64,000 nucleotides of DNA from contig KZ478064.1 in NCBI GenBank assembly GCA_002837195.1, positions 186,001 to 250,000 on the forward strand, read 5' to 3'. Made by a program: the position numbers and the translations under genes. The stretch is from Enterobacterales bacterium CwR94. Its GTDB lineage: Bacteria > Pseudomonadota > Gammaproteobacteria > Enterobacterales > Enterobacteriaceae. Within the stretch, counting starts at the first letter, position 1. Each line of letters opens with the position of its first letter. Positions 18,401 through 26,151 of this stretch are shown in pieces. The notes below the pieces were generated by a model that was not told the DNA's origin, searched no databases, and was given only the letters and a program-made list of their open reading frames with translations.

Positions 18401-19197
18401 ACAGCCATCTGGCGTTGCCGAAAGAAGACGAAAAAATCCGTTTCCGTGATATTCAGGCCCAACCGCGCAAAATCATCTCCAGCCCGACCTGGTCAGGCCT
18501 GGAAGATGAACACGTCTCTTATAACGCCGGTTACACCAACGTTCACGAGCTGATTCCGTGGCGTACGCTGTCAGGCCGCCAGCAACTGTATCAAGACCAT
18601 CCGTGGATGCGTGCTTTTGGTGAAAGCCTGGTGTCGTACCGTCCACCCGTGGACACCCGCAGCGTGGAAAAACTGCACGATATTCCGTCCAACGGACACC
18701 CGGAAAAAGCGCTGAACTTCCTGACGCCGCACCAGAAATGGGGCATTCACTCAACCTACAGTGAAAACCTGCTGATGCTGACCTTGTCGCGCGGTGGCCC
18801 GATTGTGTGGATGAGTGAAGACGATGCGCGTGAGTTGGGGATCGAAGACAACGACTGGATCGAAGCCTTCAACGCCAACGGCGCACTGACCGCGCGTGCG
18901 GTGGTGAGTCAGCGTGTGCCTGCGGGCATGACCATGATGTATCACGCACAAGAGCGTCTGATGAACATTCCGGGTTCAGAAGTGACCGGTCTGCGCGGCG
19001 GTATCCATAACTCCGTCACCCGCGTGAGCCCGAAACCGACCCATATGATTGGCGGCTATGCGCAGCTGGCATACGGCTTTAACTACTATGGCACGGTCGG
19101 CTCGAACCGTGATGAATTCATTATGGTACGCAAGATGAACAACGTTAACTGGCTGGATGACGAAGGCCGGGATCAAGTCCAGGAGGCGGCAAAATGA
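15457..19197 (+). CDS. narG: Respiratory nitrate reductase alpha subunit (NarG/NarZ)
   Basis: A 1246-residue molybdopterin enzyme, the length of E. coli NarZ. The N-terminal region holds the unusual FS0 cluster ligands H-x3-C-x3-C-x-n-C (HGVNCTGSCSWKIYV near residues 49-61) and the bis-molybdopterin-guanine-dinucleotide domain follows; MADWYNSS-type Asp ligand region (TDVPESADWYNSSYL) is present. It reduces nitrate to nitrite on the cytoplasmic face, taking electrons from NarH. Sequence details (SKLLDRFRYFKQKKESFAEGHG, and ending VNWLDDEGRDQVQEA) follow NarZ closely. It overlaps narH by four bases (ATGA), showing translational coupling. No frameshift or missing segment is seen. Confidence 0.97.
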   Translation: MSKLLDRFRYFKQKKESFAEGHGQVLDANRDWEDSYRQRWQYDKIVRSTHGVNCTGSCSWKIYVKNGLVTWETQQTDYPRTRPDLPNHEPRGCPRGASYSWYLYSANRLKYPLVRQRLLELWRAAMTLHNDPVDAWDAIMNDPEQTKSYKAQRGRGGFVRANWKELNQLIAAANIWTVKTHGPDRVAGFSPIPAMSMVSYAAGTRYLSLMGGTCLSFYDWYCDLPPASPMTWGEQTDVPESADWYNSSYLIAWGSNVPQTRTPDAHFFTEVRYKGTKTVAITPDYSEVAKLSDQWLAPKQGTDSALAMAMGHVILNEFHLKNPSDYFINYCRHYTDMPMLVMLEPREDGSYVPGRMLRAADLVDGLGEDNNPEWKTVALNADGALVAPNGSIGFRWGEKGKWNLESRAAGADVDLTLSLLDKHDEVVDVGFPYFGGQENPHFRHVEQAPITLHKLPVKQLELADGSLGRVVSVYDLVLANYGLDRGLNDENCASDYSEIKAYTPAWAEKICGVPRQQIEQIAREFGDTAHKTHGRSMIIVGAGMNHWYHMDMNYRGLINMLVFCGCVGQTGGGWAHYVGQEKLRPQTGWTPLAFALDWNRPPRHMNSTSYFYNHSSQWRYEKLEAKELLSPLADPKDYSGHMIDFNVRAERMGWLPSSPQLNVNPLSIAGKAAEAGVSAADYTAQALKSGDVRLASEQPDAGNNHPRNLFVWRSNLLGSSGKGHEYMLRYLLGTESGIKGDEQLGDDNVRPEEVQWQDQAIEGKLDLLVTLDFRMSSTCLFSDIVLPTATWYEKDDMNTSDMHPFIHPLSAAVDPAWESRSDWDIYKGIAKTFSELCVGHLGQETDMVLLPLQHDTPGELSQAYDVKDWKKGECDLLPGKNAPSLVAVERDYPALYERFTSVGPLLEKLGNGGKGINWNTDKEVDLLRKLNYVKADGPAKGQPMINSAIDAAEMILTLAPETNGQVAVKAWEALSEFTGRDHSHLALPKEDEKIRFRDIQAQPRKIISSPTWSGLEDEHVSYNAGYTNVHELIPWRTLSGRQQLYQDHPWMRAFGESLVSYRPPVDTRSVEKLHDIPSNGHPEKALNFLTPHQKWGIHSTYSENLLMLTLSRGGPIVWMSEDDARELGIEDNDWIEAFNANGALTARAVVSQRVPAGMTMMYHAQERLMNIPGSEVTGLRGGIHNSVTRVSPKPTHMIGGYAQLAYGFNYYGTVGSNRDEFIMVRKMNNVNWLDDEGRDQVQEAAK

Positions 19198-20735
19198 AAA
19201 TTCGTTCTCAAGTCGGCATGGTGCTGAATCTGGATAAGTGCATCGGCTGTCACACCTGTTCGGTGACCTGTAAAAACGTCTGGACCAGCCGTGAAGGCAT
19301 GGAATATGCCTGGTTTAACAACGTCGAGACCAAACCCGGCATCGGTTATCCGAAAGCCTGGGAAGATCAGGAAAAATGGCAGGGCGGTTGGATCCGTAAA
19401 ATCAACGGCAGAATTGAGCCGCGTCTGGGCAGCAAAGTCGGCGTGCTGGCGAAGATTTTCGCCAACCCGGTGGTGCCTGGCATTGACGATTATTACGAGC
19501 CGTTCACCATGGATTACCAGCATTTGCACACTGCAAAAGCCGGTAAACACACGCCTACCGCGCGTCCTCGCTCGCTGATCAGCGGTGAGCGTATGGATAA
19601 GGTGGAATGGGGCCCTAACTGGGAAGAGATCCTCGGTGGTGAGTTCAGCAAGCGCTCAGCGGATAAAAACTTCGAGAACATGCAGAAGGAGATGTACGGA
19701 CAGTTCGAAAACACCTTCATGATGTATCTGCCGCGTCTGTGCGAGCACTGTCTGAACCCAAGCTGTGCAGCGACCTGTCCAAGCGGCGCCATCTACAAGC
19801 GTGAAGAAGATGGCATCGTGCTTATCGATCAGGATAAGTGCCGCGGCTGGCGTTTGTGCGTCAGTGGCTGCCCGTACAAGAAAATCTACTTCAACTGGAA
19901 GAGCGGTAAGTCTGAGAAGTGCATCTTCTGCTATCCGCGTATCGAATCCGGTATGCCAACGGTGTGCTCAGAGACCTGCGTGGGGCGCATCCGCTACCTC
20001 GGCGTGCTGCTGTACGATGCGGATCGCATCCTAGAAGCCGCCAGCACGGAAAAAGAGACCGATCTGTATGAGCGTCAGTGCGATGTATTCCTCGATCCGT
20101 TCGATCCAGAAGTGATCGAAGAGGCGCTGAAACAGGGCATCACGCAAAACACCATTGATGCTGCGCAAGCCTCGCCCGTCTGGAAACTGGCAATGGATTG
20201 GAAGCTGGCGCTGCCGTTGCACCCGGAATACCGCACGCTGCCGATGGTGTGGTACGTGCCGCCGTTGTCACCGATTCAGTCAGTGGTCGATGCCGGAGCG
20301 CTGCCGTCCGTGCAGGGTAGCGTGCTGCCAGCGGTTGAGAGCCTGCGTATTCCGGTGCAATACCTGGCGAATATGCTGACCGCCGGTGACACCGCGCCGG
20401 TACTACGTGCCATGAAGCGCATGATGGCGATGCGCCACTTTAAACGTGCGGAAACCGTGGAAGGGGTGACCGACACGCGGGCGTTAGAAGAAGTGGGCTT
20501 GAGCGTGGCGCAGGCAGAAGAAATGTATCGTTATCTGGCGATTGCCAATTACGAAGACCGCTTTGTTATCCCTACCAGCCACCGTGAAATGGCGCGCGAA
20601 GCCTTCCCGGAACGCAACGGTTGCGGCTTTAGCTTTGGTGATGGTTGCCACGGTAGCGACAGCAAATTCAATCTGTTCAACAGCCGCCGTATCGACGCTA
20701 TCGACATTGGTGACAACAACAGCGGAGGCAAATGA
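19194..20735 (+). CDS. narH: Nitrate reductase beta subunit (NarH/NarY)
   Basis: A 513-residue iron-sulfur protein carrying four cysteine groups: CIGCHTCSVTCKNVW at residues 16-26, CEHCLNPSCAATCPSG at about 184-197, CRGWRLCVSGCPYKK at about 217-227 (the tryptophan marks the [3Fe-4S] cluster) and CIFCYPR with later CSETCVG. It passes electrons from the heme subunit to the alpha subunit. Start overlaps the alpha gene stop by four bases and its own stop overlaps narJ by four bases (ATGA). Full length and close to E. coli NarH/NarY. The C-terminal tail is acidic, serine- and glycine-rich, as in relatives. Confidence 0.97.
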   Translation: MKIRSQVGMVLNLDKCIGCHTCSVTCKNVWTSREGMEYAWFNNVETKPGIGYPKAWEDQEKWQGGWIRKINGRIEPRLGSKVGVLAKIFANPVVPGIDDYYEPFTMDYQHLHTAKAGKHTPTARPRSLISGERMDKVEWGPNWEEILGGEFSKRSADKNFENMQKEMYGQFENTFMMYLPRLCEHCLNPSCAATCPSGAIYKREEDGIVLIDQDKCRGWRLCVSGCPYKKIYFNWKSGKSEKCIFCYPRIESGMPTVCSETCVGRIRYLGVLLYDADRILEAASTEKETDLYERQCDVFLDPFDPEVIEEALKQGITQNTIDAAQASPVWKLAMDWKLALPLHPEYRTLPMVWYVPPLSPIQSVVDAGALPSVQGSVLPAVESLRIPVQYLANMLTAGDTAPVLRAMKRMMAMRHFKRAETVEGVTDTRALEEVGLSVAQAEEMYRYLAIANYEDRFVIPTSHREMAREAFPERNGCGFSFGDGCHGSDSKFNLFNSRRIDAIDIGDNNSGGK

Positions 20736-21427
20736 TGCAACTGTTAAAAGTGATCGCGCTGTTGCTGGAGTATCCCGATGACGCGCTGTGGAAAGACCAG
20801 GACGAGTTGAAAACGGTGGTCGCGGAGGCGGCCCCGGAATTAAACGACTTTGTGGCGGAGTACCTGGCCACGGCACCGATGGATAAGCAGGCACAGTGGT
20901 GCGAAATCTTTGAACGCGGTCGGGCTACGTCACTGCTGTTGTTTGAACACGTGCACGCGGAGTCGCGCGACCGTGGTCAGGCGATGGTGGATCTAATGGC
21001 GCAGTATGAACGTGCCGGATTGCAACTGGATTGCCGCGAGCTGCCAGATTATCTGCCGCTGTACCTGGAGTATCTCAGCCTGCAACCGGATGCGGAAGCG
21101 CGCCAGGGACTGGAAGACGTTGCGCCGATTCTGGCGTTAGTGGGTGGCCGTCTCAAGCAACGCGGCAGCCACTTCAGTCAACTGTTTGATGCGTTACTGC
21201 GCGTGGCGGAAAGCCCGCTGCGCAGCAGCAGCGTGGAAAAGCAGGTGGCGACAGAAGCCCGTGACGATACCCCGGAAGCAATGGACGCCATTTGGGAAGA
21301 GGAGCAGGTAAAATTCATCGATGATACCAGCGCCTGTGACCAGTCCGCGCAGCAGCAACATCAGCGCCGTTTCACTCAACAGGTGGCGCCGCAGTATCTG
21401 GATCTCTCAGCCGGAGGGCCGCAATAA
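20732..21427 (+). CDS. narJ: Nitrate reductase assembly chaperone (NarJ/NarW)
   Basis: A 231-residue all-helical protein of the TorD/DmsD-like redox-enzyme chaperone group. It begins [19 protein letters not shown], a typical NarJ start, and contains the family block [13 protein letters not shown]. Its job is to bind the alpha-beta pair and allow molybdenum cofactor insertion before the complex docks on the membrane subunit; it is not part of the final enzyme. The gene overlaps narH by four bases and its TAA shares one base with the narI ATG, so all four reductase genes are coupled. Confidence 0.95.
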   Translation: MMQLLKVIALLLEYPDDALWKDQDELKTVVAEAAPELNDFVAEYLATAPMDKQAQWCEIFERGRATSLLLFEHVHAESRDRGQAMVDLMAQYERAGLQLDCRELPDYLPLYLEYLSLQPDAEARQGLEDVAPILALVGGRLKQRGSHFSQLFDALLRVAESPLRSSSVEKQVATEARDDTPEAMDAIWEEEQVKFIDDTSACDQSAQQQHQRRFTQQVAPQYLDLSAGGPQ

Positions 21428-22104
21428 TGCATTATCTCGATATGTTGTTTTTCGATATTTATCCCTACCTGTGTGGGGCGGTGTTTTTAATCGGTAGCTG
21501 GCTGCGTTATGACTATGGCCAGTACACCTGGCGTGCCTCTTCCAGCCAGATGCTGGATAAAAAAGGCATGACGCTGGCGTCGAATCTGTTCCACATCGGT
21601 ATTCTGGGCATCTTCTTTGGTCACTTGTTTGGCCTGCTGACGCCGCACTGGGTGTATGAACCTTTCCTGTCTATCGCTATGAAGCAGAAGCTGGCAATGG
21701 CGGCGGGTGGCGTGTTTGGTGTAATGACGCTGGTGGGCGGATTGCTGCTGCTTAAGCGCCGTCTCTACAACCCGCGCGTGCGTGCCACCTCAACCCATGC
21801 GGACATCATGATCCTCGGTATTTTGTTGATTCAGTGCACGCTGGGACTGATAACCATTGGTTTCTCCCTGCAGCATCTGGATGGCTCTGAGATGATGAAG
21901 CTGGTGGGCTGGGCGCAGGCGATTGTCACCTTCCACGGACAAGCGTCTGCACACCTGGAAGGGGTTGCGTGGATCTATCGCGTACACCTGGTGCTGGGCA
22001 TGAGCATTTTCCTGCTGTTCCCGTTCACCCGTTTAGTCCACGTGTGGAGCGCGCCAGTCGAGTACCTGACGCGCCGCTATCAACTGGTGCGTTCGCGCCG
22101 TTAA
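21427..22104 (+). CDS. narI: Nitrate reductase gamma subunit, cytochrome b (NarI/NarV)
   Basis: A 225-residue inner-membrane diheme cytochrome b with five predicted helices. Heme-ligand histidines occur in [18 protein letters not shown] and near the C-terminus in RVHLVLG and RLVHVWS. It oxidises quinol on the periplasmic side and passes electrons through NarH to NarG, so making proton-motive force. It shows a mixture of NarI-like (N-terminal [15 protein letters not shown]) and NarV-like (ending LVRSRR) residues compared with the two E. coli copies. It ends the operon and is followed almost at once by a strong terminator inside a repeat block. Confidence 0.95.
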   Translation: MHYLDMLFFDIYPYLCGAVFLIGSWLRYDYGQYTWRASSSQMLDKKGMTLASNLFHIGILGIFFGHLFGLLTPHWVYEPFLSIAMKQKLAMAAGGVFGVMTLVGGLLLLKRRLYNPRVRATSTHADIMILGILLIQCTLGLITIGFSLQHLDGSEMMKLVGWAQAIVTFHGQASAHLEGVAWIYRVHLVLGMSIFLLFPFTRLVHVWSAPVEYLTRRYQLVRSRR

Positions 22105-22110
22105 GGTTTA

Positions 22111-22450
22111 GTGCGCGCTGTCCCCCTCCCAACCCTCCCCCGCAAGCGGGGGAGGGCTTTTTAATTCCCCCTCCCGCTGGTGTGGTGCGCGCTGTCCCCC
22201 TCCCAACCCTCCCCCGCACGCAGGGGAGGGCTTTTTAATTCCTCCTCCCGCTGGTGTGGTACTCGCTGTCCCCCTCCCAACCCTCCCCCGCACGCAAGGG
22301 AGGGCTTTTTAATTCCCCCTCCCGCTTGCGGGAGGGGGTTAGGGGGAGGGGCAGCGCACTCCTGACTTCCCGCACGCCACACGCAGGGCAGGGCTTCTAA
22401 TTCCCCCTCCCGCTTGCGGGAGGGGGTTAGGGGGAGGGACAGCGAACTCC
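22111..22450. repeat. 74-bp tandem repeats with inverted copies (REP/BIME-like)
   Basis: The unit starting CGCTGTCCCCCTCCC occurs at 22116, 22190 and 22264, exactly 74 bases apart. Each contains a GC-rich hairpin CCCTCCCCCGC/GCGGGGGAGGG (degenerate in copies 2 and 3) followed by CTTTTTAATT. The third copy runs into the complement of the same motif (TTGCGGGAGGGGGTTAGGGG, 22326-22345), and a further inverted copy lies at about 22397-22446. Such clustered palindromes sit between the convergent ends of narI and the ABC transporter gene. This is the layout of REP/BIME elements, though the family is not one I can name. Confidence 0.8.
22133..22162 (+). terminator. Terminator of the nar operon
   Basis: An 11-bp perfect GC-rich stem (CCCTCCCCCGC at 22133-22143, GCGGGGGAGGG at 22146-22156) is followed by CTTTTT, 29 bases after the narI stop. 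It is the first of the repeated palindromes, so the repeat doubles as a terminator. Confidence 0.85.
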
Positions 22451-22467
22451 AGACTCCGCCACACGCA

Positions 22468-23250
22468 TCACACCGCCGCCATTTCCCGCTTAAACACCGC
22501 CAGCGTATGTGCTTTTACCCGTACAAACTCCGGATGGCTCATCATCTCCGCCGTGCGTGGGCGTGGCAGATCAAACGGCACAATTTCCGCCACGCGAGTT
22601 GGCCTGCGCGTTAGCAGCAAGATCTCATCAGCCAGAAACACGGCGTCTTCCAGGTCGTGTGACACAATCAACATGGTGACACCGGTGGCGAGCTGCACCT
22701 GCTGTAACTTATCGCGGATAAACAGCGTCATCTCAAAATCCAACGCCGAAAACGGTTCATCCAGGAACATCACTTCAGGCTCTGTGGCCAGTGCCCGCAT
22801 AATGCATACCGTTTGCTGTTGCCCACCCGACAATTCATACGGATAACGCTGCAAATCAAAGCGAATATCAAACATGCCCGCCAGCTCAGCCACGCGCATT
22901 TTTACCGCTTCGCCTTTCATGCCTTGGCGTTTCAGGGGATAGGCAATATTGCTCCAGGCGTTCATCCAGGGAAACAGCGCATCGCGGTAGTTTTGAAACA
23001 CGTAGCCAATGTTGGTTTCGGCCAGGGTTTTGCCATCAAACAGAATCTGCCCGCGATCGACGGGGATCAGGCCCGCGATCATGTTCATCAGCGTGGACTT
23101 GCCACAGCCGTTGGGGCCAAAAATCGATACGATTTTACCGCGCGGTAAATCAAGATTGAGATCCTGATACAGCGGCTGTCCGGCGAAGGATTTATCCAGA
23201 CCACGCAGCGTCACGTGCGTATTGGGCGACGGGTATTGAGGATTCATCAT
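22468..23250 (-). CDS. ABC transporter ATP-binding protein (nitrate/sulfonate/taurine type)
   Basis: A 260-residue ATPase with Walker A GPNGCGKST (about residues 45-53), signature LSGGQQQ, Walker B VMFLDEPFSALD and the switch histidine in LIVSHDLEDA. It is closest in style to SsuB/TauB/NrtD ATPases. It powers import by the permease and binding protein encoded just upstream on the same strand; its start overlaps the permease stop by four bases. The region ARRPTRVAEIVPFDLPRPR near the C-terminus is typical of this group. Substrate is decided by the binding protein and is unknown. Confidence 0.9.
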   Translation of the reverse strand: MMNPQYPSPNTHVTLRGLDKSFAGQPLYQDLNLDLPRGKIVSIFGPNGCGKSTLMNMIAGLIPVDRGQILFDGKTLAETNIGYVFQNYRDALFPWMNAWSNIAYPLKRQGMKGEAVKMRVAELAGMFDIRFDLQRYPYELSGGQQQTVCIMRALATEPEVMFLDEPFSALDFEMTLFIRDKLQQVQLATGVTMLIVSHDLEDAVFLADEILLLTRRPTRVAEIVPFDLPRPRTAEMMSHPEFVRVKAHTLAVFKREMAAV

Positions 23251-24011
23251 GCTTTGCCACTCCAGTGTACGCAGCGCTTTTCAATCAGCAAAAAGCCAAG
23301 ATTTAACAAATAGCCAAAGGCACCCGTCACCAGAATCGACGCGTACATATCTTTGATATTAAACAGTTGTTGCGCGTCGATAATGCGATGCCCCAGGCCG
23401 GTTTCGGAACCAATAAACATCTCGGCGACAATCACGATCACCAGTGCCATCGAAACGCCGGTGCGCAGGCCGACAAAGGTTTGGGGCAGGCTTTCCATCA
23501 GCATAATGTCTTTAAACACGTGCCAGCGCGAAACACCCATCACCTGTGCAGCCATAATGCGGGTTTTTTTGGCGTTCATGACGCCATAGGCGCTGTTAAA
23601 CAAAATCACCAGCACGGCAGCGAACGCGGCTATCGCGATTTTATTGGTGTCGGTAATGCCAAAAATCAGCATAAACAGCGGAATCAGTGCGGAAGAGGGT
23701 GTGGATCGGAAGAAATCCACCAGAAACTCTACGCTGCGATACAGGCGTTCGCTGCTGCCGAGCATGACTCCCAGCGGTACGCCAATCACCGCAGCGACCG
23801 CAAAGGCCATCAGCGTGCGATGCAGCGTATCCCCCATATCCACGTTCATGCTGCCATCGGCGAGCGCGGCAAACAGGTATTGCAGCGTATCGCCCGGTGA
23901 AGGCAACAGCACGGGGTTGAGCCACTTGGCACTGACTGCCGTCTGCCACAACAGAAACAGCAAAAGCGGGCCAACCAGCGGTAACACACGGTGACGCAAT
24001 GAAAAAGTCAT
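23247..24011 (-). CDS. ABC transporter permease (SsuC/TauC type)
   Basis: A 254-residue inner-membrane protein with about six helices and the EAA loop that docks on the ATPase (VMGVSRWHVFKDIMLMESLPQ region, about residues 160-178). The general layout follows BPD transport permeases of the SsuC/TauC family. Its TGA overlaps the ATPase start (ATGA) and the binding protein gene ends 11 bases upstream, so the three form a single operon read from about 25.04 kb. Confidence 0.9.
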   Translation of the reverse strand: MTFSLRHRVLPLVGPLLLFLLWQTAVSAKWLNPVLLPSPGDTLQYLFAALADGSMNVDMGDTLHRTLMAFAVAAVIGVPLGVMLGSSERLYRSVEFLVDFFRSTPSSALIPLFMLIFGITDTNKIAIAAFAAVLVILFNSAYGVMNAKKTRIMAAQVMGVSRWHVFKDIMLMESLPQTFVGLRTGVSMALVIVIVAEMFIGSETGLGHRIIDAQQLFNIKDMYASILVTGAFGYLLNLGFLLIEKRCVHWSGKA

Positions 24012-24022
24012 CAGTCTGCTCC

Positions 24023-25039
24023 TCAGGCTTGGTAAATCAGCGGTGCGACTTGCAGCGGTTTGCTGAAGATTTTGCGCTCGCTAAACACGTCGTAGAATTT
24101 CTGGAACCACTGCAGGTTATCGCCCGTGAGTTGGTCGCACATCACAAAACCTGGTAACGGCACTTCTTTCACCAGTGCGGCTTCAATACCGGTATAGCCT
24201 GCGACAAACTGACGCGCGTCATCTGGCTGCTGCTGAATGAATTTCACCGCTGCACCGTAGGCCTCCACCACTTTCTGCGCGCGTGCTTTGTCCTGCCCAA
24301 TAAAGGCACTGGTCAAGGCTGCGGCACCGCCAAACCAGGGCGCGTTAGCATCGCCCAGCACATATTTGGCAATCACCCCGGTTTCCAGCACTTTGCCCAT
24401 GCCCTTCATGCGGGCCACGGTGCCGGTGGGTTCCAGCGTGTAGACGCCATCGATTTGGCCCGCAGCCAGCGCAGGCGCATGCTGCCCAACGGGGAGCTCA
24501 ATCACTTTGGTGTCGGTGAAGCCGTTCTGTTCGAGGATGATTTTCGCCATGGTGACGTTTTGAATCCCCGGCCCGCTGGCAATCTTCTTGCCTTTTAAAT
24601 CAGCAATCGATTGTGCCGTACTGTTCATTGGCACTAAAAACTCATCGAGCACCATTTTCTCGTTAGAAGGGTTTGAACAAATAATTTTGAACAGGTCGGG
24701 ACTGGTAATCGCGCCCAGCCCCAGTGCACCGGTCGCGGTGCCGTTGGCGCAGCCGTGAATGCGGCCAGTGATCATCGCTTCAACCACCTGTTGCGGGCTG
24801 GCGAATTTCACGGCGCGGACATTCAGCCCGGCCTGTTGAAAGAAACCTTTCTCGATGCCGACATACAGGGGCAATCCACCCACGATCGGCCAGTAGCCAA
24901 TGAGAATCTCGTCATCGGCCGCCATGGCAGGCAAGCTGCCTAAAATGCCGCTCAAGGCCACACCGCCCAGTGTTAAGGCGGAATATTTCATCAACTGACG
25001 GCGTTGTGTGTTGATTTTGTCATTGTTATTGCTGCGCAT
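24023..25039 (-). CDS. ABC transporter substrate-binding protein (NMT1/THI5-like, Tat-type leader)
   Basis: A 338-residue periplasmic binding protein of the NMT1/SsuA-like group (IGYWPIVGGLPLYVGIEKG, ASPQQVVEAMITGRIHGC). The leader contains QRRQLMKYSALTLGG, a twin-arginine pair before a hydrophobic stretch and AMA cleavage site near residue 41, suggesting Tat export, although only RR is certain. The ATG at 25039 follows GGGGAGAGC; the frame is open much further but without a ribosome site. Such proteins bind aliphatic sulfonates, nitrate, pyrimidine precursors or aromatic acids; none can be chosen from sequence. A perfect CTTGTATACAAG palindrome lies 35 bases upstream. Confidence 0.88.
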   Translation of the reverse strand: MRSNNNDKINTQRRQLMKYSALTLGGVALSGILGSLPAMAADDEILIGYWPIVGGLPLYVGIEKGFFQQAGLNVRAVKFASPQQVVEAMITGRIHGCANGTATGALGLGAITSPDLFKIICSNPSNEKMVLDEFLVPMNSTAQSIADLKGKKIASGPGIQNVTMAKIILEQNGFTDTKVIELPVGQHAPALAAGQIDGVYTLEPTGTVARMKGMGKVLETGVIAKYVLGDANAPWFGGAAALTSAFIGQDKARAQKVVEAYGAAVKFIQQQPDDARQFVAGYTGIEAALVKEVPLPGFVMCDQLTGDNLQWFQKFYDVFSERKIFSKPLQVAPLIYQA

Positions 25040-25073
25040 GATGCTCTCCCCGAGTAAAGGACCGGTATGCGGT

Positions 25074-25085
25074 CTTGTATACAAG
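25074..25085. promoter_or_regulatory. Perfect 12-bp palindrome, possible operator of ABC operon
   Basis: CTTGTATACAAG lies 35 bases before the binding-protein start. Palindromes of the form TNGTATACNA are typical operators of FadR-type GntR regulators. No regulator gene is adjacent; the GntR protein at 28.8-29.5 kb has sites with a different core (TGGTATACCA), so the binding factor is unknown. Confidence 0.45.
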
Positions 25086-25229
25086 TCTGAAAGAGCAATG
25101 CAGATGTTATGCCAGGTCGTCATACGCAGCCGATATGGCGTTGACCCCGTAAATCCGGGAAGAAAAGCCCATTTCTGGTGCGCATCGCGCACCGTAACAG
25201 GACAAGCGCACAAAAGTGACTTGTGATTA

Positions 25230-25248
25230 AGATATATCATAGATATAT
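25230..25248. promoter_or_regulatory. AGATATAT direct repeats, possible NfeR operator
   Basis: Two AGATATAT octamers (25230-25237 and 25241-25248) are spaced 11 bases apart, about one DNA turn, just upstream of the Fur box of nfeF. A PadR-type regulator is encoded downstream, and PadR proteins bind short AT-rich repeats of this kind. Assignment is a guess from position. Confidence 0.35.
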
Positions 25249-25257
25249 TTTATTTTT

Positions 25258-25276
25258 GAGAATGATGTTCATTATC
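25258..25276. promoter_or_regulatory. Fur box
   Basis: GAGAATGATGTTCATTATC matches the 19-bp Fur consensus GATAATGATAATCATTATC at 16 positions. It lies 30 bases upstream of the nfeF start, a normal place for iron-dependent repression. Confidence 0.8.
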
Positions 25277-25305
25277 GCCCTACAGGGCGTAACAGGAGAT
25301 TGTCT

Positions 25306-26076
25306 GTGACCCACCCACGAGCCCCGCAACGCGTTCGTCATGAACTGCGCTTTCGCCAAATCACCGTGGCATCCAAAACCCGTGTGGCCGACGCTTTCTG
25401 GCGTATTGTTTTCGACAGTGATGCGCTGGCAGGTTTCCAGTCCGCGGGATTCGATGACCACATTAAGCTGTTCTTCCCCCATGACGCGGGGCACACCTTG
25501 CAGCCAACTATCACCGCGGAAGGCGTCAGTTGGCCAGATGGCGTGCGCCCGTTATCGCGTGATTACACGCCACTGAATTTTGACGGGCAGCGCACGCTGA
25601 CGCTGGATTTCTATATCCATGACGGTGGCGTAGCCAGTGCCTGGGCAGATAACGCACAGCCGGGGGACATCCTGAATGTTGGCGGGCCACGTGGCTCGTT
25701 GGTGGTGCCCGAAGACTACGCTTTCCAGTTGTATGTCTGTGATGAAAGCGGCTTACCAGCCATGCTGCGCCGTCAGGCGACAATGCAGGCAGAACAGAGC
25801 TATCTGTTTGCGTTTGTCGATCGCGAGGTGGGTGAGGCTTATCTGCCTGCGCTCAGCGGTTTACAGGTACAGTGGCTGGGGCACGATGCGTTGCAAGCCG
25901 GGAAAGTTGATGCATTGCTTGGGCAGTTTGACGCGCTGAATGTACCCGATAATGACTACTTTATCTGGCTGACTGGGGAAGGAACGGTGGCAAAAGCGCT
26001 CAGTGATTACTTTGTTGAGCAACGCCTGTGCGATCCTGAGTTTGTGCGCGCAGTGGCGTATTGGCATCAGAAATAG
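25306..26076 (+). CDS. nfeF: Siderophore-interacting ferric reductase (NfeF/ViuB-like)
   Basis: A 256-residue cytosolic flavoprotein of the siderophore-interacting protein family. The FAD-binding part holds RDYTPLNFDG (family RxYTxR-type motif) and VNVGGPRGS-like glycine loop (LNVGGPRGSLVV); the C-terminal NAD(P)H part contains YVCDESGLPAMLR and ends in the family EFVRAVAYWHQ. It would reduce ferric siderophores to release iron. GTG at 25306 is chosen because AGGAG ends 7 bases before it; the TTG at 25300 is too near. A Fur box is directly upstream and a PadR regulator follows, so the pair resembles E. coli yqjH/yqjI (nfeF/nfeR), except that those are divergent. Confidence 0.87.
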   Translation: MTHPRAPQRVRHELRFRQITVASKTRVADAFWRIVFDSDALAGFQSAGFDDHIKLFFPHDAGHTLQPTITAEGVSWPDGVRPLSRDYTPLNFDGQRTLTLDFYIHDGGVASAWADNAQPGDILNVGGPRGSLVVPEDYAFQLYVCDESGLPAMLRRQATMQAEQSYLFAFVDREVGEAYLPALSGLQVQWLGHDALQAGKVDALLGQFDALNVPDNDYFIWLTGEGTVAKALSDYFVEQRLCDPEFVRAVAYWHQK

Positions 26077-26151
26077 GTGAAGGTGGGGAGTGGTTGTGTT
26101 TTACCGGTGTGCGCTCTACCATCAACTCCCCTTATGCACTGCAGGCCTATA

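Noticed and set aside
22111-22450. Regularly spaced repeats suggesting a CRISPR array
   Set aside because: Units are tandem with inverted copies, the intervening sequence is also repeated, and no cas gene is near.
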